Source: Thermodesulfobacteriota bacterium
GTDB lineage: Bacteria; Desulfobacterota; Desulfobacteria; Desulfobacterales; Desulfosudaceae
Direction: 5' to 3'
Length of the DNA: 64,000 bases
Assembly (NCBI GenBank): GCA_040753795.1
Contig: JBFMDX010000003.1
Location: forward strand, 186,001-250,000
Part shown: piece after piece, positions 34,404-43,352 of the stretch
How the letters are laid out: each line of letters begins with the position of its first letter
How positions within the stretch are numbered: the first letter of the stretch is position 1
Program-made: the position numbers and the translations under genes
Notes under the pieces: model-generated
Told to the model about the DNA's origin: nothing
The model's input: only the letters and a program-made list of their open reading frames with translations
Database searches by the model: none

Positions 34404-35132
34404 ATGGCAGACGACATCCACGGTCAGCTCAGAGAAAAGTTCGCCCGCATATGCCGGGAGCAGAACCTGATGGACCAGAATGTCCAGGTCAAGGCCAGAA
34501 CCCTTACCGTCGAAGAAGCCATCGGCAATCCCGAGGCCGACGATTTTCCCTTGCAGCAGGGCAAGGAGCGCCTGATGCAGGCCGATTTTCTGGGTTCGTC
34601 CGGCCAGGCCTTCACGGACCGGTTCGGAAATTTTGAAGGGGCCCTGCGGGACATCATCGACAGCCCCCTGACCAACAACTTCCGCCGGGCCGTGTTCGTG
34701 GCGACCCTGAACGCGGTGCTCAAGCACCTGGGCCGCACGGACCGCACCCTGCACTGCCGCGACAGGGAGCCGGTTGAATGCGCTTCGGAACTGGCCCGCT
34801 TTATTGAAAAGGAATACGGCCGTGCCAAAGTCGTCCAGATCGGATTTCAGCCGGCCATGGTGGAGGCGGTCAGCCGGAATTTTCCTTACCGCATCCTGGA
34901 CCTGGATCCGGAAAACATCGGCATGGAAAAACGCGGGGCCCGCATCGAGGGGCCGGACGCCACGGCGGACGCCCTTGCCTGGGCCGACCTGCTGCTGGTC
35001 ACCGGAACGACCATCGTCAACGGAACCGTGGATCAGTTTTTAACCGGCAAGCCGGTTCTTTTTTACGGCACCACCATTGCCGGCGCGGCCGCCCTGATGG
35101 GCTGGAAACGGTTCTGCGCCAGGGGGAAATAG
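34404..35132 (+). CDS. second DUF364-like protein, paralogue of the upstream gene
   Basis: 242 residues. It shares the layout of its neighbour: an N-terminal region ending VFVATLNAVLKHLG, then a Rossmann-like part with KVVQIGFQPAMVEAV, a WADLLLVTGTTIVNGTVDQFL segment and LFYGTTIAGAA. A Cys-containing strand (LHCRDREPVECASELA) is present only in this copy and could bind metal. It is likely co-transcribed with 33637-34386. A role in Mo/W handling for the downstream enzyme is inferred from position. Confidence 0.65.
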   Translation: MADDIHGQLREKFARICREQNLMDQNVQVKARTLTVEEAIGNPEADDFPLQQGKERLMQADFLGSSGQAFTDRFGNFEGALRDIIDSPLTNNFRRAVFVATLNAVLKHLGRTDRTLHCRDREPVECASELARFIEKEYGRAKVVQIGFQPAMVEAVSRNFPYRILDLDPENIGMEKRGARIEGPDATADALAWADLLLVTGTTIVNGTVDQFLTGKPVLFYGTTIAGAAALMGWKRFCARGK

Positions 35133-35173
35133 CGGAGAAAGCGGAAAACGCGATCACAGGCAAAAGGGCCTGA

Positions 35174-35935
35174 TCACTTAATCACGAGGGATTCTCTGAC
35201 TTTCTTGCTCAACCGCCGCCGGTGGATCAGCGGATACAGATCCTTGAGTTCTTCCAGCAGTATTTCCGCCATCTCGTTGGCTTCCTCGACCGTGATCTTG
35301 TTGTTGATCACGTTTTTAAGGAAGACCTCGAATTCCATGTCCACCAGGGCTTCAAACATCTTGTAGTGTTCGACCATCAGATCAAACGAGAACCCCCTGG
35401 CATCGGTCAGAAATTCCCGGATGCGGGCAATCTTCCTGGCGATCAGGATCTCTTTTTCGTGGAACAGGCCGTCCTCATCGGCTAAGACCATGCCGTTATG
35501 AATGGCCTCCCCCAGGTCTTCGGCCGCCATTCCGGTGATCTGGGCCAGCTTTTCCCGGGTCACGGCTTCAAGAGAATTCTGATCGGATTCCGGATCGGAA
35601 AGCCACATCATCTGCTTGGCCCGGTCGAGCTTGTTGACCACGGCCTGAAGGTCGTAGCCGCTCTCCTTGATGCTGACCCGGATCACTTCCAGCGGCAGGA
35701 AATAGTCCTTTTGCAGTGTTTTAATGAATTTGATCTTGTCGATAAACGATTCGTCATAATACGCCATGTTGCGGAACGGCTTGTAGGGTTTGGGCAGCAG
35801 TCCTTCATTAATATAATAGCGGATCGTGGCTCCGTTGACGCCGGTGGCTTCCGACAGATCCTTCATCTTCAGGCGTCGTTTTTTGCCGCTCTGTCTTTTC
35901 CCGCGGCCGGCATGTATTGCGCTCATCATGTCCAA
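35174..35935 (-). CDS. MerR-family transcriptional regulator
   Basis: 253 residues. After a basic leader, the MerR HTH begins LKMKDLSEATGVNGATIRYY (residue 22 onward). A long helical effector region follows, without a clear Cys metal motif. It is the second gene of a two-gene unit with the FmdE-like protein (6-base gap) and is transcribed away from the molybdenum enzyme operon. An operator-like dyad at 36663-36687 lies in the divergent region, so it probably regulates both directions. Confidence 0.8.
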   Translation of the reverse strand: MDMMSAIHAGRGKRQSGKKRRLKMKDLSEATGVNGATIRYYINEGLLPKPYKPFRNMAYYDESFIDKIKFIKTLQKDYFLPLEVIRVSIKESGYDLQAVVNKLDRAKQMMWLSDPESDQNSLEAVTREKLAQITGMAAEDLGEAIHNGMVLADEDGLFHEKEILIARKIARIREFLTDARGFSFDLMVEHYKMFEALVDMEFEVFLKNVINNKITVEEANEMAEILLEELKDLYPLIHRRRLSKKVRESLVIK

Positions 35936-35940
35936 CCCGA

Positions 35941-36519
35941 TTACATGTTATCGATATCCTGGTAATAGCCTTTTCCCTGGCAGGCCAGACAGGGGCTGCC
36001 CTGGTCGGCCAGATAGGCCTCGTGACATTTTTCGCAGATCCGGACCTCGCCCTTTTTCTGCCGCTCGCCGTAATCGACGACGCGTACCGCTTTGGAAGAC
36101 AGGATCGATCGGCCGGCGGCAAAAATCGCCTCATGCAGTATTTCTATGGGCAGTTCCTTTTTGGAAGCGAGCCCATTATACCACTTATAAATCGTTTCAT
36201 GGCCGGTCCGGGCCTTGTCCAGATCCAGCCAGACTCTGTGCCCCTCGCGGGTATGCCGGTCATACATGGTCAGCGCGAATTTTCCCAGATCCAGGATCTT
36301 GAGCCAGCCGTTGCCGATGGTGCAGGGGGTGAAAACCTGAATGGCATCCGGCAGGCAACGCCGGGTTTCCACAATGGCGTCGGCTTCCACTTCCCGGCCG
36401 ATCTTTTCATAGGCCAGGTCCACCATGAACGCGCCGATCAACAGACCAGGCGCCACAAAACCATGGAAATCCCGGATGTCGGCCATGGCTTCTTCCCGAG
36501 TTCTTCCGCAGATGATCAT
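35941..36519 (-). CDS. FmdE-family protein with C-terminal zinc ribbon
   Basis: 192 residues. The N-terminal FmdE domain has DFHGFVAPGLLIGAFM where most members have HGHxCPG, so the usual Cys is replaced by Ala. ETRRCLPDAIQVFTPCTIGNG is the second conserved block. The C-terminus has CEKC and CLAC pairs forming a zinc ribbon. FmdE proteins are associated with molybdenum/tungsten formylmethanofuran dehydrogenase operons. Location beside a molybdenum enzyme suggests metal sensing or insertion. The altered motif makes catalytic function doubtful. Confidence 0.75.
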   Translation of the reverse strand: MIICGRTREEAMADIRDFHGFVAPGLLIGAFMVDLAYEKIGREVEADAIVETRRCLPDAIQVFTPCTIGNGWLKILDLGKFALTMYDRHTREGHRVWLDLDKARTGHETIYKWYNGLASKKELPIEILHEAIFAAGRSILSSKAVRVVDYGERQKKGEVRICEKCHEAYLADQGSPCLACQGKGYYQDIDNM

Positions 36520-36626
36520 AAAGTACTCCCTTCTGTCGTTTCTCCCCAGGCGCCGGGCATCATTGCGTCCGGCATTGTTTTCAAACCTGTTTCCCCGGGG
36601 AATTCACTTCGCTTTCATCTTTTGGA

Positions 36627-36653
36627 ATTATAAAATACAACCGAACTTGTCAA
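36627..36653 (-). promoter_or_regulatory. promoter candidate of the FmdE-merR unit
   Basis: On the minus strand a perfect TTGACA (36648-36653) and a perfect TATAAT (36627-36632) are separated by 15 bases, shorter than the usual 17. The hexamers are excellent but the spacing is suboptimal, which may make it activator-dependent. Confidence 0.5.
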
Positions 36654-36662
36654 CAAAAAAGT

Positions 36663-36687
36663 GAAAAGTTTTACTACGAACTTTTTC
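36663..36687. promoter_or_regulatory. operator-like dyad between divergent promoters
   Basis: GAAAAGTT, eight bases, then AACTTTTTC: a near-perfect inverted repeat just upstream of the plus-strand TTGACA at 36690 and next to the minus-strand TTGACA at 36653. It is a good candidate for MerR binding. Confidence 0.55.
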
Positions 36688-36689
36688 CA

Positions 36690-36719
36690 TTGACATTCAG
36701 CGGCCGTTTCCGATATATT
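36690..36719 (+). promoter_or_regulatory. sigma70 promoter toward the molybdenum enzyme operon
   Basis: TTGACA (36690-36695), an 18-base spacer and TATATT (36714-36719). It implies a leader of about 360 bases before the first gene. The rest of 36720-37080 is AT-rich and holds no gene. Confidence 0.6.
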
Positions 36720-36936
36720 TTTATATCTTCACCATTAACATGACGATCCGTACGGCTTTTCCCATAGATAACGGATCAGTTCCTTTGTTTTTTTATAATA
36801 TATTTATTTAATTAATAAAATTTATAAAAAAACGGTAAATACAAAAAGCGGTTACTGTTTTGTTATCGTAATTTCCGTTAAGCGCTATCCCCTTTCGGCC
36901 GGGTTAACGGGATTTGCCGCCGTGATCAAAAAAGAC

Positions 36937-36965
36937 TTGACAACCGTTTTTGCCCGCTGTAGTTT
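36937..36965 (+). promoter_or_regulatory. second promoter candidate for the molybdenum enzyme operon
   Basis: TTGACA (36937-36942), a 17-base spacer and TAGTTT (36960-36965). The -35 is perfect and the -10 weak. It lies 120 bases upstream of the first ATG. Confidence 0.45.
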
Positions 36966-37086
36966 TTAATTAAAAGTTGAAAGTTGAGCTTTTGATTTTT
37001 AAGGAAACTCATGAACGGAATGCAGTCATCATTTAAACAATCGCCCGGACACAAACCGATCCATCCAAAATCAAAGGAAGGTGCCC

Positions 37087-37305
37087 ATGTTTAAAAAAAT
37101 CCTCAAATCTCTGGTTTTCGCCGTCATTTATACGGCCATTTATTTTGCCGTGGTCAACTTCTTTTACTGGCGTTTCAACATGCACCAGACCATGTTCCAG
37201 AATTTTCATTATTATGCCTGGGTACAGTACGCGGAAGGAGCCGGAGGGATGTTTATCCTTTCCTTTATATTTGAGATGATCCGCAGCCTTCTGGGTAAAA
37301 AATAA
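37087..37305 (+). CDS. small two-helix membrane protein
   Basis: 72 residues with hydrophobic segments SLVFAVIYTAIYFAVVNFFYW and GGMFILSFIFEMIRSLL joined by an aromatic- and His-containing loop. ATG 37087 was preferred to GTG 37081 because GGAAGG is better spaced. It is the first gene of the bc-complex/molybdenum enzyme cluster and may be a small subunit or anchor. No family was recognised. Confidence 0.6.
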   Translation: MFKKILKSLVFAVIYTAIYFAVVNFFYWRFNMHQTMFQNFHYYAWVQYAEGAGGMFILSFIFEMIRSLLGKK

Positions 37306-37358
37306 CTCCAGGCCGGGGCACTGCCCTGTCCGGAACACGCATGATTCGGTGAGCAGGA

Positions 37359-37931
37359 ATGGAAGAAATTTTACAGCCAGGCAGTCTTTCCAATCATCAG
37401 CCCGAGGAAAAAACCGGGCTGACGAGAAGGGCCTTTCTCAACAAAGGCATCACGGTGGCCGGTTGGGGCGTCATCTTCACCGGCATGGGCGCGGGCATTT
37501 ATCAGGGGCTTCGTTTTCTGTATCCGTCGGTGGTGTTCCACCCGCCCAGCAAGTATGTCATCGGCCATATTAATGATTTTATCACGGACAAGCGCCCCGA
37601 CCAGTACGGCGTCATCTTCATCGACTCCCGTTTCAAAAAGAACCATCGCTTCTTCGTGGTCCGGGACAAGGACCGGGTCTTTGCCCTGTTCGCCCGCTGC
37701 ACCCATCTGGGCTGCACGGTCAACTGGTTCGAGGACTTAAACATCTTCAAATGTCCCTGCCACGGCAGCGAGTTCCATTCCAACGGCGTGGAGTTCGCCG
37801 GGCCGGCGCCCCGGCCCCTGGACCGTCATCACATCACCCTGGACAGCGAAGGCAACCTGATCGTGGATACGGCCCTGGTGTACACCAGGCAGGAATTTGA
37901 AGACCAGAAAATCTATATCGAAGTGTCATGA
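37359..37931 (+). CDS. Rieske [2Fe-2S] iron-sulfur protein
   Basis: 190 residues. An N-terminal TRRAFLNKG twin-Arg signal and a hydrophobic helix are followed by a periplasmic Rieske domain. The cluster-binding boxes are CTHLGC (about residue 114) and CPCHGSEFH (about residue 133). A PAPRPL loop follows. It would pass electrons between quinol at cytochrome b and a periplasmic cytochrome or redox enzyme. It overlaps the ferredoxin gene by four bases. Confidence 0.9.
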   Translation: MEEILQPGSLSNHQPEEKTGLTRRAFLNKGITVAGWGVIFTGMGAGIYQGLRFLYPSVVFHPPSKYVIGHINDFITDKRPDQYGVIFIDSRFKKNHRFFVVRDKDRVFALFARCTHLGCTVNWFEDLNIFKCPCHGSEFHSNGVEFAGPAPRPLDRHHITLDSEGNLIVDTALVYTRQEFEDQKIYIEVS

Positions 37932-38230
37932 TGTTAAATACCGCCGTCACCACCGCGGCCGGGGAAAAACCGGCCAGGAAAACACGGGTCAAACGAAGCG
38001 CCCGGATTGCCGACTGGTGTACCGGTTGCGGCGGCGTGCCGGTGTGCCGGGTGTATTGCAAGTTTGATGCCCTGCAACTGGTGGATGACCCCGAAAATTA
38101 CCCTTTCCGTAAAATGACGGTGGACGCCGGCCGATGTGTCGGCTGCGGGGCCTGCGTCTCCAGCGGCACCCAGGGAATCGTTCTGACCGGATGTCCCTGG
38201 AACGCCATTCGGCTGGTGCCGGTATCATGA
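37928..38230 (+). CDS. two-cluster ferredoxin-like protein
   Basis: 100 residues. Cys motifs are CTGCGGVPVCRVYC (residue 30 onward) and CVGCGACVSSGTQGIVLTGC (residue 70 onward), both slightly non-standard for 2[4Fe-4S] ferredoxins. No signal peptide is visible, so it may be cytoplasmic or travel with a partner. It is coupled to the Rieske gene and lies just upstream of the molybdenum alpha subunit. It may link the complex to a cytoplasmic donor or acceptor. Confidence 0.75.
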   Translation: MMLNTAVTTAAGEKPARKTRVKRSARIADWCTGCGGVPVCRVYCKFDALQLVDDPENYPFRKMTVDAGRCVGCGACVSSGTQGIVLTGCPWNAIRLVPVS

Positions 38231-38346
38231 AAAGCGCCGGGTATCGCCGGCGATAAATTGTTATGTGCCGAACGGCATTTGTAAATAGTGAAACAACAGA
38301 GGTAATAACCAGACTCAAGGATCAATAACGAAATGAAGGGGGCACT

Positions 38347-41322
38347 ATGAAGCACATGAAATTCTCCCGAAGGACCTTCTTGAAGGGAACGAGCGCAACC
38401 GCCGCGTTGCTGTCCCTCAATTCTCTTGGCTTTCTGGGAGGCAACGGCATCGCCAACGCTACGAACAAAGTTGTTGAAGACTGGAACTATGCCGGCTGGG
38501 AGGATCTCCACCGGCAGGAATGGACCTGGGACAAGGTCACCTACGGCACCCACCTGGTGGACTGCTATCCCGGCAACTGTCTGTGGCGGGTCTACTCCAA
38601 GGACGGCATCGTCTTCCGGGAAGAGCAGGCCGCCAAGTATCCGGTCATCGACCCGTCCGGCCCGGACTTCAACCCCCGGGGATGCCAGAAGGGTGCTTCT
38701 TACAGTCTTAATATGTACAACCCCGACCGCCTGAAATACCCCATGAAGCAGACCGGCGGCAGGGGCAGCGGCAAATGGAAACGAATCAGCTGGGACCAGT
38801 GCCTGACGGAAATCGCCGAAGGCATTGTCAAGGGTCTGGATGCCCAGGGCCCGGAATCCATTGTTTTTGAAAGCGGCCCGGGCAACGGCGGTTATATCCA
38901 CGTCATGGCCGTTCACCGGCTGTTTGTCGGCCTCGGGGCCACGCTGCTGGACCTGGATTCAACCATCGGCGACTTCAACCGCGGCATTTATGAAACTTTC
39001 GGCAAATTCCAGTTCATGGATTCGGTGGACGGCTGGTACTTCGGCAAACTGCTCCTGATCTGGCACATGAACCCGGTCTACACCCGTATCCCCGACTATC
39101 ATTTTATTTCGGAAGCCCGCTACAACGGCGCCGAAATCATCTCCATCGCGCCGGATTACAACCCCAGCACCATGCACGCCGATGAATACATCCCGGTGGA
39201 AATGGGCTCCGACACCGCCCTGGGCATGGCCGTCTGCCAGGTACTCATGGAAAAAGGCTGGGTCGATGTCCCCTTTGTAAAAGAACAGACCGACCTGCCC
39301 CTGCTGGTCCGCACGGACACCAATCAGTTCCTCAACGCGTCCGAAATTGAAAAAGGCGCCCGGGCCGACCAGTTCTGCTTCTGGGATTCTAAAAACAACA
39401 AGGTCGTCAAGGCCCCGCTGGAAACATTGAAGCTGCCCTGCGATCCGGCCCTGGAAGGCGAATTCTCGGTAACGCTGCTGGACGGCAAATCCGTCAAAGT
39501 CCGGCCGGTTTACCAGAATTTAAAAGACCTGGTCAACAAAGAGTACACCCCGGAAAAGGCCGCTGAAATATGCAAGACCCATCCGGACACCATCCGGCGC
39601 CTGGCGGAAAAATGCTACAAGGCCAGCGGCAAGATTCAGGTGCTGGTGGGCTGGAACTCACCCAAGTACTACCACGGCGACCTGATCGAAAGAGCCATGT
39701 GCCTGGTGCTGGCCCTGACCGGCAGCTACGGCAAGAAAGGCTGCGGCATCCGGGGTTGGAACGAGTCCCTGTTCGAAGGGGCCTTCACTCACGTCTTCAA
39801 GGAGAAAATCGGCCTCTCCAACCTGTCCAAGCAGCTGCCGCTGATGAGAAGCGTTTTCAATAAGAAGAAGATGGAAGATCCAACCCGTTCGGATGAAATG
39901 TGCTCCATCGAGCAGGAACGGGTCATTGACCGCAACCTGGTCAACATGACCATTCCCGCCCATCTCTACTATAACCACTCCAATTACAAGAAGGCCTGGG
40001 ACAACAAGGCCTGGCACTGCCCGACCATGAAGCGGGAATTCAAGGAGTATTACGACGAAGCGGTGTCCAAGGGCTGGTGGGACGGCTACATCAAGCCGGC
40101 CGCCGACCAGACCCCGACCGTTTACTCCTGGATGGGCACCAACCCGGCCCGAAAAAACCGCGGCTGGGTCAAGAATATTCTCGGGTCCCTGTGGGACAAG
40201 TACCAGCTCATCTTCGGCTTTGAAACCCGCTGGACCACCACCCTGCTGTATGGTGATTACGTTCTGCCCTGCGCCGGTTTCTACGAAAAACTCGACACCC
40301 GTTTCCCCACCCCCCATGTTCCCTGGCTGACCCTGACCGATGAAGCGGTCAAGCCCCTGGCGGAAACCAAGACCGAGTGGGAAATCTGCCGCATGCTGGG
40401 GGCCAAGATCGAAGAAGTTTCCAGGAAAATGGGCAAGACCAAGTTCACCCCCCGGACGCCGCTTCAGGAAGAATACAAGATGTTCCTGGATCAGTTCCCC
40501 TGCCGTGACAAGGAAGGGAATGTGGTCCTGGACAACTATTCCGTCTGGCAGAACATGGGCGCCACCAACTATGAGGAAGTCATGGACGACGCCCTGCAGT
40601 CCAGCGTCATGCTGAGCAACCTGCCGCCTGGGACCAACCTGGAATTCATGCGCAAGGAAGGCATCGTCCGCTTTGTCGACGTCTCCATCTTCGACCCGGT
40701 CACCATGAACCTGGCCACGGACATCAAGCCGGATGAACCGATCGTTCCGTTGACCTGGCACACCGGCGAAAAGAAAATTCCCTACCCCACTTACAACCGG
40801 CGGATCCAGTTCTATATCGATCATCCCTGGTTCCTGGAAGCCGGGGAGCAACTCCCGATTCACAAGGACAATCCCAAGATCGGCGGCAACTTCCCGCTGC
40901 GCCTGACCAGCGGTCATCAGCGCTGGAGCATCCACTCCATCTGGGTCAACAACGAACAGCTCCTGCGGACCCATCAGGGCCGGCCGTTCATGTTCATGAG
41001 CAAGGAAGACGCTGAAAAACGGGGCATCAAAGACGGCGACCTGGTCCGGGTGCACAACGATTTTGACGACTTTAAAATCCACGTCAAGGTCACGCCGGCG
41101 GCCCGTCCGGAAAAAGGCGCGGCCATGCCGGGCCAGGTCATTATCTACCATGCCTGGGAACCGTTCCAGTTCCCCGGATGGAAGAGCTATGACACGGCCA
41201 TTCCCGGCATGATCAAATGGCTGGACCTGATCAATGACTACGGCCACCTCCGTTACTGGAGATGGAACTGGTGCGCTCAGCCCATTGACCGGGGCATTTC
41301 CGTGGAAGTCAGCAAGGCCTGA
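38347..41322 (+). CDS. type II DMSO reductase-family molybdenum enzyme, alpha subunit (ethylbenzene/alkane/steroid hydroxylase-like)
   Basis: 991 residues. A Tat signal (SRRTFLK, residues 7-13) directs it to the periplasm. The FS0 cluster ligands are His69, Cys73, Cys78 and Cys113 (GTHLVDCYPGNC and RGCQKG). Asp209 in DSTIGDFNRG fits the molybdenum-ligand Asp of type II enzymes such as EbdA. The HLVDCYPGNCLWRVY and DFNPRGCQKGA blocks are typical of the ethylbenzene dehydrogenase/C25-steroid dehydrogenase branch, whose members hydroxylate hydrocarbons with water. Alkane C2-methylene hydroxylase (Ahy) of D. oleovorans Hxd3 was proposed for the same branch. Substrate is not determinable; a reductive enzyme is less likely but possible. 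Confidence 0.85.
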   Translation: MKHMKFSRRTFLKGTSATAALLSLNSLGFLGGNGIANATNKVVEDWNYAGWEDLHRQEWTWDKVTYGTHLVDCYPGNCLWRVYSKDGIVFREEQAAKYPVIDPSGPDFNPRGCQKGASYSLNMYNPDRLKYPMKQTGGRGSGKWKRISWDQCLTEIAEGIVKGLDAQGPESIVFESGPGNGGYIHVMAVHRLFVGLGATLLDLDSTIGDFNRGIYETFGKFQFMDSVDGWYFGKLLLIWHMNPVYTRIPDYHFISEARYNGAEIISIAPDYNPSTMHADEYIPVEMGSDTALGMAVCQVLMEKGWVDVPFVKEQTDLPLLVRTDTNQFLNASEIEKGARADQFCFWDSKNNKVVKAPLETLKLPCDPALEGEFSVTLLDGKSVKVRPVYQNLKDLVNKEYTPEKAAEICKTHPDTIRRLAEKCYKASGKIQVLVGWNSPKYYHGDLIERAMCLVLALTGSYGKKGCGIRGWNESLFEGAFTHVFKEKIGLSNLSKQLPLMRSVFNKKKMEDPTRSDEMCSIEQERVIDRNLVNMTIPAHLYYNHSNYKKAWDNKAWHCPTMKREFKEYYDEAVSKGWWDGYIKPAADQTPTVYSWMGTNPARKNRGWVKNILGSLWDKYQLIFGFETRWTTTLLYGDYVLPCAGFYEKLDTRFPTPHVPWLTLTDEAVKPLAETKTEWEICRMLGAKIEEVSRKMGKTKFTPRTPLQEEYKMFLDQFPCRDKEGNVVLDNYSVWQNMGATNYEEVMDDALQSSVMLSNLPPGTNLEFMRKEGIVRFVDVSIFDPVTMNLATDIKPDEPIVPLTWHTGEKKIPYPTYNRRIQFYIDHPWFLEAGEQLPIHKDNPKIGGNFPLRLTSGHQRWSIHSIWVNNEQLLRTHQGRPFMFMSKEDAEKRGIKDGDLVRVHNDFDDFKIHVKVTPAARPEKGAAMPGQVIIYHAWEPFQFPGWKSYDTAIPGMIKWLDLINDYGHLRYWRWNWCAQPIDRGISVEVSKA

Positions 41323-41364
41323 TTAACGAGTTAATTGAATTCAACCATACTATAGAGGTGTCAC

Positions 41365-42030
41365 ATGGCAAATATTACCTGCAAGAAAGTTTCCGCCGCC
41401 ACCAAGGACCTGCTGGACTGCAAAAACCCCTTGTGGCAGACGGAAAAAGAGTTGATTGAAACCGCGGCCACTCCCCTGGCCAACCAGCCCTCGCCTTACA
41501 TCAAAGGCGTCTACAGCGAGGACAAGATCGGCGCCGTGAAAAAGCTGTGGATGAAAAGTGTCCACAACGGAGAGTCCATTTTCTTCTATTTTGAATGGGA
41601 GAGCCCCCAGGCCAATATGAAAATCCAGGACATCAACGTCTTTGCCGACGGGGTCGCCCTGCTCATGCCCTTAAAGGAGATCGACAAGACCCCCATCACC
41701 GAAATGGGCACCAAGGATTTTCCCACCACCTCCTGGTACTGGCGTCCGGATTTTGACGATAAGCCCAAGAACCAGGTGGCCCACGGTCTGTCCACCTCCC
41801 TTTACACTGAAAAGAGTTCCATCGCTGCCAGTTCCAAGTGGGAAAACGGGAAATGGCACGTGGTCATGGGCCGCACCCTCAAGGCCAACAAGCCGGGTGA
41901 AGAAACCGTCGACCTGGCCCCGGGCGGAAAGATCGGCATCGGCTTCGCGGTCTGGGAAGGTTCCAACGGCGAGCGGGGCGGAGTCAAGGCATTCAGCAAG
42001 GAGTGGCGGGATCTGGTAATCGAAGCGTAA
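41365..42030 (+). CDS. haem b-binding gamma subunit of the molybdenum enzyme
   Basis: 221 residues, beta-rich, resembling EbdC/DdhC/SerC-type gamma subunits. A Met in ALLMPL (about residue 94) is a candidate haem ligand; such subunits use Met and Lys. No clear signal peptide is seen, unlike some relatives, so it may be exported with the alpha subunit. Gene order alpha-gamma-beta-delta differs from the alpha-beta-delta-gamma order in many dehydrogenases of the group. It would pass electrons from the beta-subunit clusters to a periplasmic cytochrome. Confidence 0.75.
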   Translation: MANITCKKVSAATKDLLDCKNPLWQTEKELIETAATPLANQPSPYIKGVYSEDKIGAVKKLWMKSVHNGESIFFYFEWESPQANMKIQDINVFADGVALLMPLKEIDKTPITEMGTKDFPTTSWYWRPDFDDKPKNQVAHGLSTSLYTEKSSIAASSKWENGKWHVVMGRTLKANKPGEETVDLAPGGKIGIGFAVWEGSNGERGGVKAFSKEWRDLVIEA

Positions 42031-42091
42031 CCGCCTGCGGTCAGTCATTATGGATTGAATTTCAATATTTAATATTTAAGGAGATAAACCC

Positions 42092-43258
42092 ATGGCTGTT
42101 GAAGAAAAAGTACTTACAGACAGGGAAAAGGAACTGGCCAAGACTTTTGAAGCCACCAAGGATATGCTTCGAAAGTCCGATCACCAGGTCGGCATGGTCA
42201 TGGACCTGAATAAATGTATCGGTTGTCAATTATGCTCCATGGCCTGCAAAACGCTGTGGACCAGTTTTGAAGGCCGGGAATACATGTGGTGGAACAAGGT
42301 CAACACCATGCCCGGCAAGGGCTCTCCCAAGGACTGGGAGAAGATGGGCGGCGGTTACAAGGTGCTGTTCGAGGGCAAGGTCATGGAACCCGTCCAGGGC
42401 AAGCATCCCACCCGCAAAGAGTTCGGCGACCTGTGGAAATTCAACTGGAACGAGGTGGTCAACAGCAAGGCCGGCGACGTTCACCTGCAGGCCAAGAACC
42501 AGGAAGACGACAGCGTTCCGGACTGGTCCATGAACTGGGATGAGGATCAGGGCGCCGGGACCTACCCCAACTCCTTCTATTTCTACCTGCCCAGAATATG
42601 CAATCACTGCTCTTATCCGGCCTGCGTCGACGCCTGTCCGCGAAACGCCATCTACAAAAGAGAGACCGACGGCGCCGTGGTCATCGACCAGGATCGCTGC
42701 AAGGGCTACCGCTTCTGCCTGGAAGCCTGTCCTTACAAGGTTATCTATTTCAACTTCGTCACCGATAAGAGCATGAAGTGCATCTTCTGTTATCCCCGGC
42801 TGGAACAAAACGTAGCCAACGCCTGCGCCCGGCAGTGCACCGCCCGGGTCCGCTGGGTCGGCTTCGTGGATAAACCGGAGAGCATCATCTACAAGCTGGT
42901 CAAAGTATGGAAAGTGGCCCTGCCGCTGCATTCCGAGTTCGGGACCAATCCTAACGTCTTCTACATCCCGCCCCTGGCCCCGTCCCGGCTGGATGATAGC
43001 GGCAAGATCGACCCGACCAAACCGAGAATCCCCCGGGATTACCTGCGCTACCTGTTCGGTCCGGAAGTGGACAAATCCCTGGAAGTCATGCAGACGGAAC
43101 TGGACAAGGTCAGAAAAGGCGGCAAGTCTGAACTGATGGACATTCTCATCGCCAGGGAGTGGAAAAAGATGTTTGACATCTTTGACAAAGACCCCGCGAT
43201 TATGGAGAGGAAACCGGCCAAGGCCGGAATTTATACCCGTCCGGGGATCAAGGAATAA
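42092..43258 (+). CDS. four-cluster iron-sulfur beta subunit of the molybdenum enzyme
   Basis: 388 residues with four cluster motifs: CIGCQLCSMAC, CNHCSYPACVDACPRNA, CKGYRFCLEACPYKV and CIFCYPRLEQNVANACARQC. In the third, Tyr replaces a cluster Cys, as Trp does in NarH and EbdB, consistent with a [3Fe-4S] centre. It lacks its own signal and is expected to be exported as a complex with the Tat-bearing alpha subunit. A strong hairpin follows the gene. Confidence 0.9.
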   Translation: MAVEEKVLTDREKELAKTFEATKDMLRKSDHQVGMVMDLNKCIGCQLCSMACKTLWTSFEGREYMWWNKVNTMPGKGSPKDWEKMGGGYKVLFEGKVMEPVQGKHPTRKEFGDLWKFNWNEVVNSKAGDVHLQAKNQEDDSVPDWSMNWDEDQGAGTYPNSFYFYLPRICNHCSYPACVDACPRNAIYKRETDGAVVIDQDRCKGYRFCLEACPYKVIYFNFVTDKSMKCIFCYPRLEQNVANACARQCTARVRWVGFVDKPESIIYKLVKVWKVALPLHSEFGTNPNVFYIPPLAPSRLDDSGKIDPTKPRIPRDYLRYLFGPEVDKSLEVMQTELDKVRKGGKSELMDILIAREWKKMFDIFDKDPAIMERKPAKAGIYTRPGIKE

Positions 43259-43275
43259 AACCAGCGAGACATAGC

Positions 43276-43331
43276 ATCCGCCGGCCGGCCAACCCGCGCG
43301 GCCGGCGGATAATTTTCCTTCTTTTTTTGAA
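43276..43331 (+). terminator. hairpin and T-rich tract after the beta-subunit gene
   Basis: A perfect 12-bp stem (ATCCGCCGGCCG and its complement, 43276-43287/43299-43310) is followed by AATTTTCCTTCTTTTTTT. It lies inside the gene series, so it may lower expression of the chaperone and cytochrome genes relative to the enzyme subunits. Confidence 0.55.
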
Positions 43332-43352
43332 TTCATAAAACAGGATAAACCC

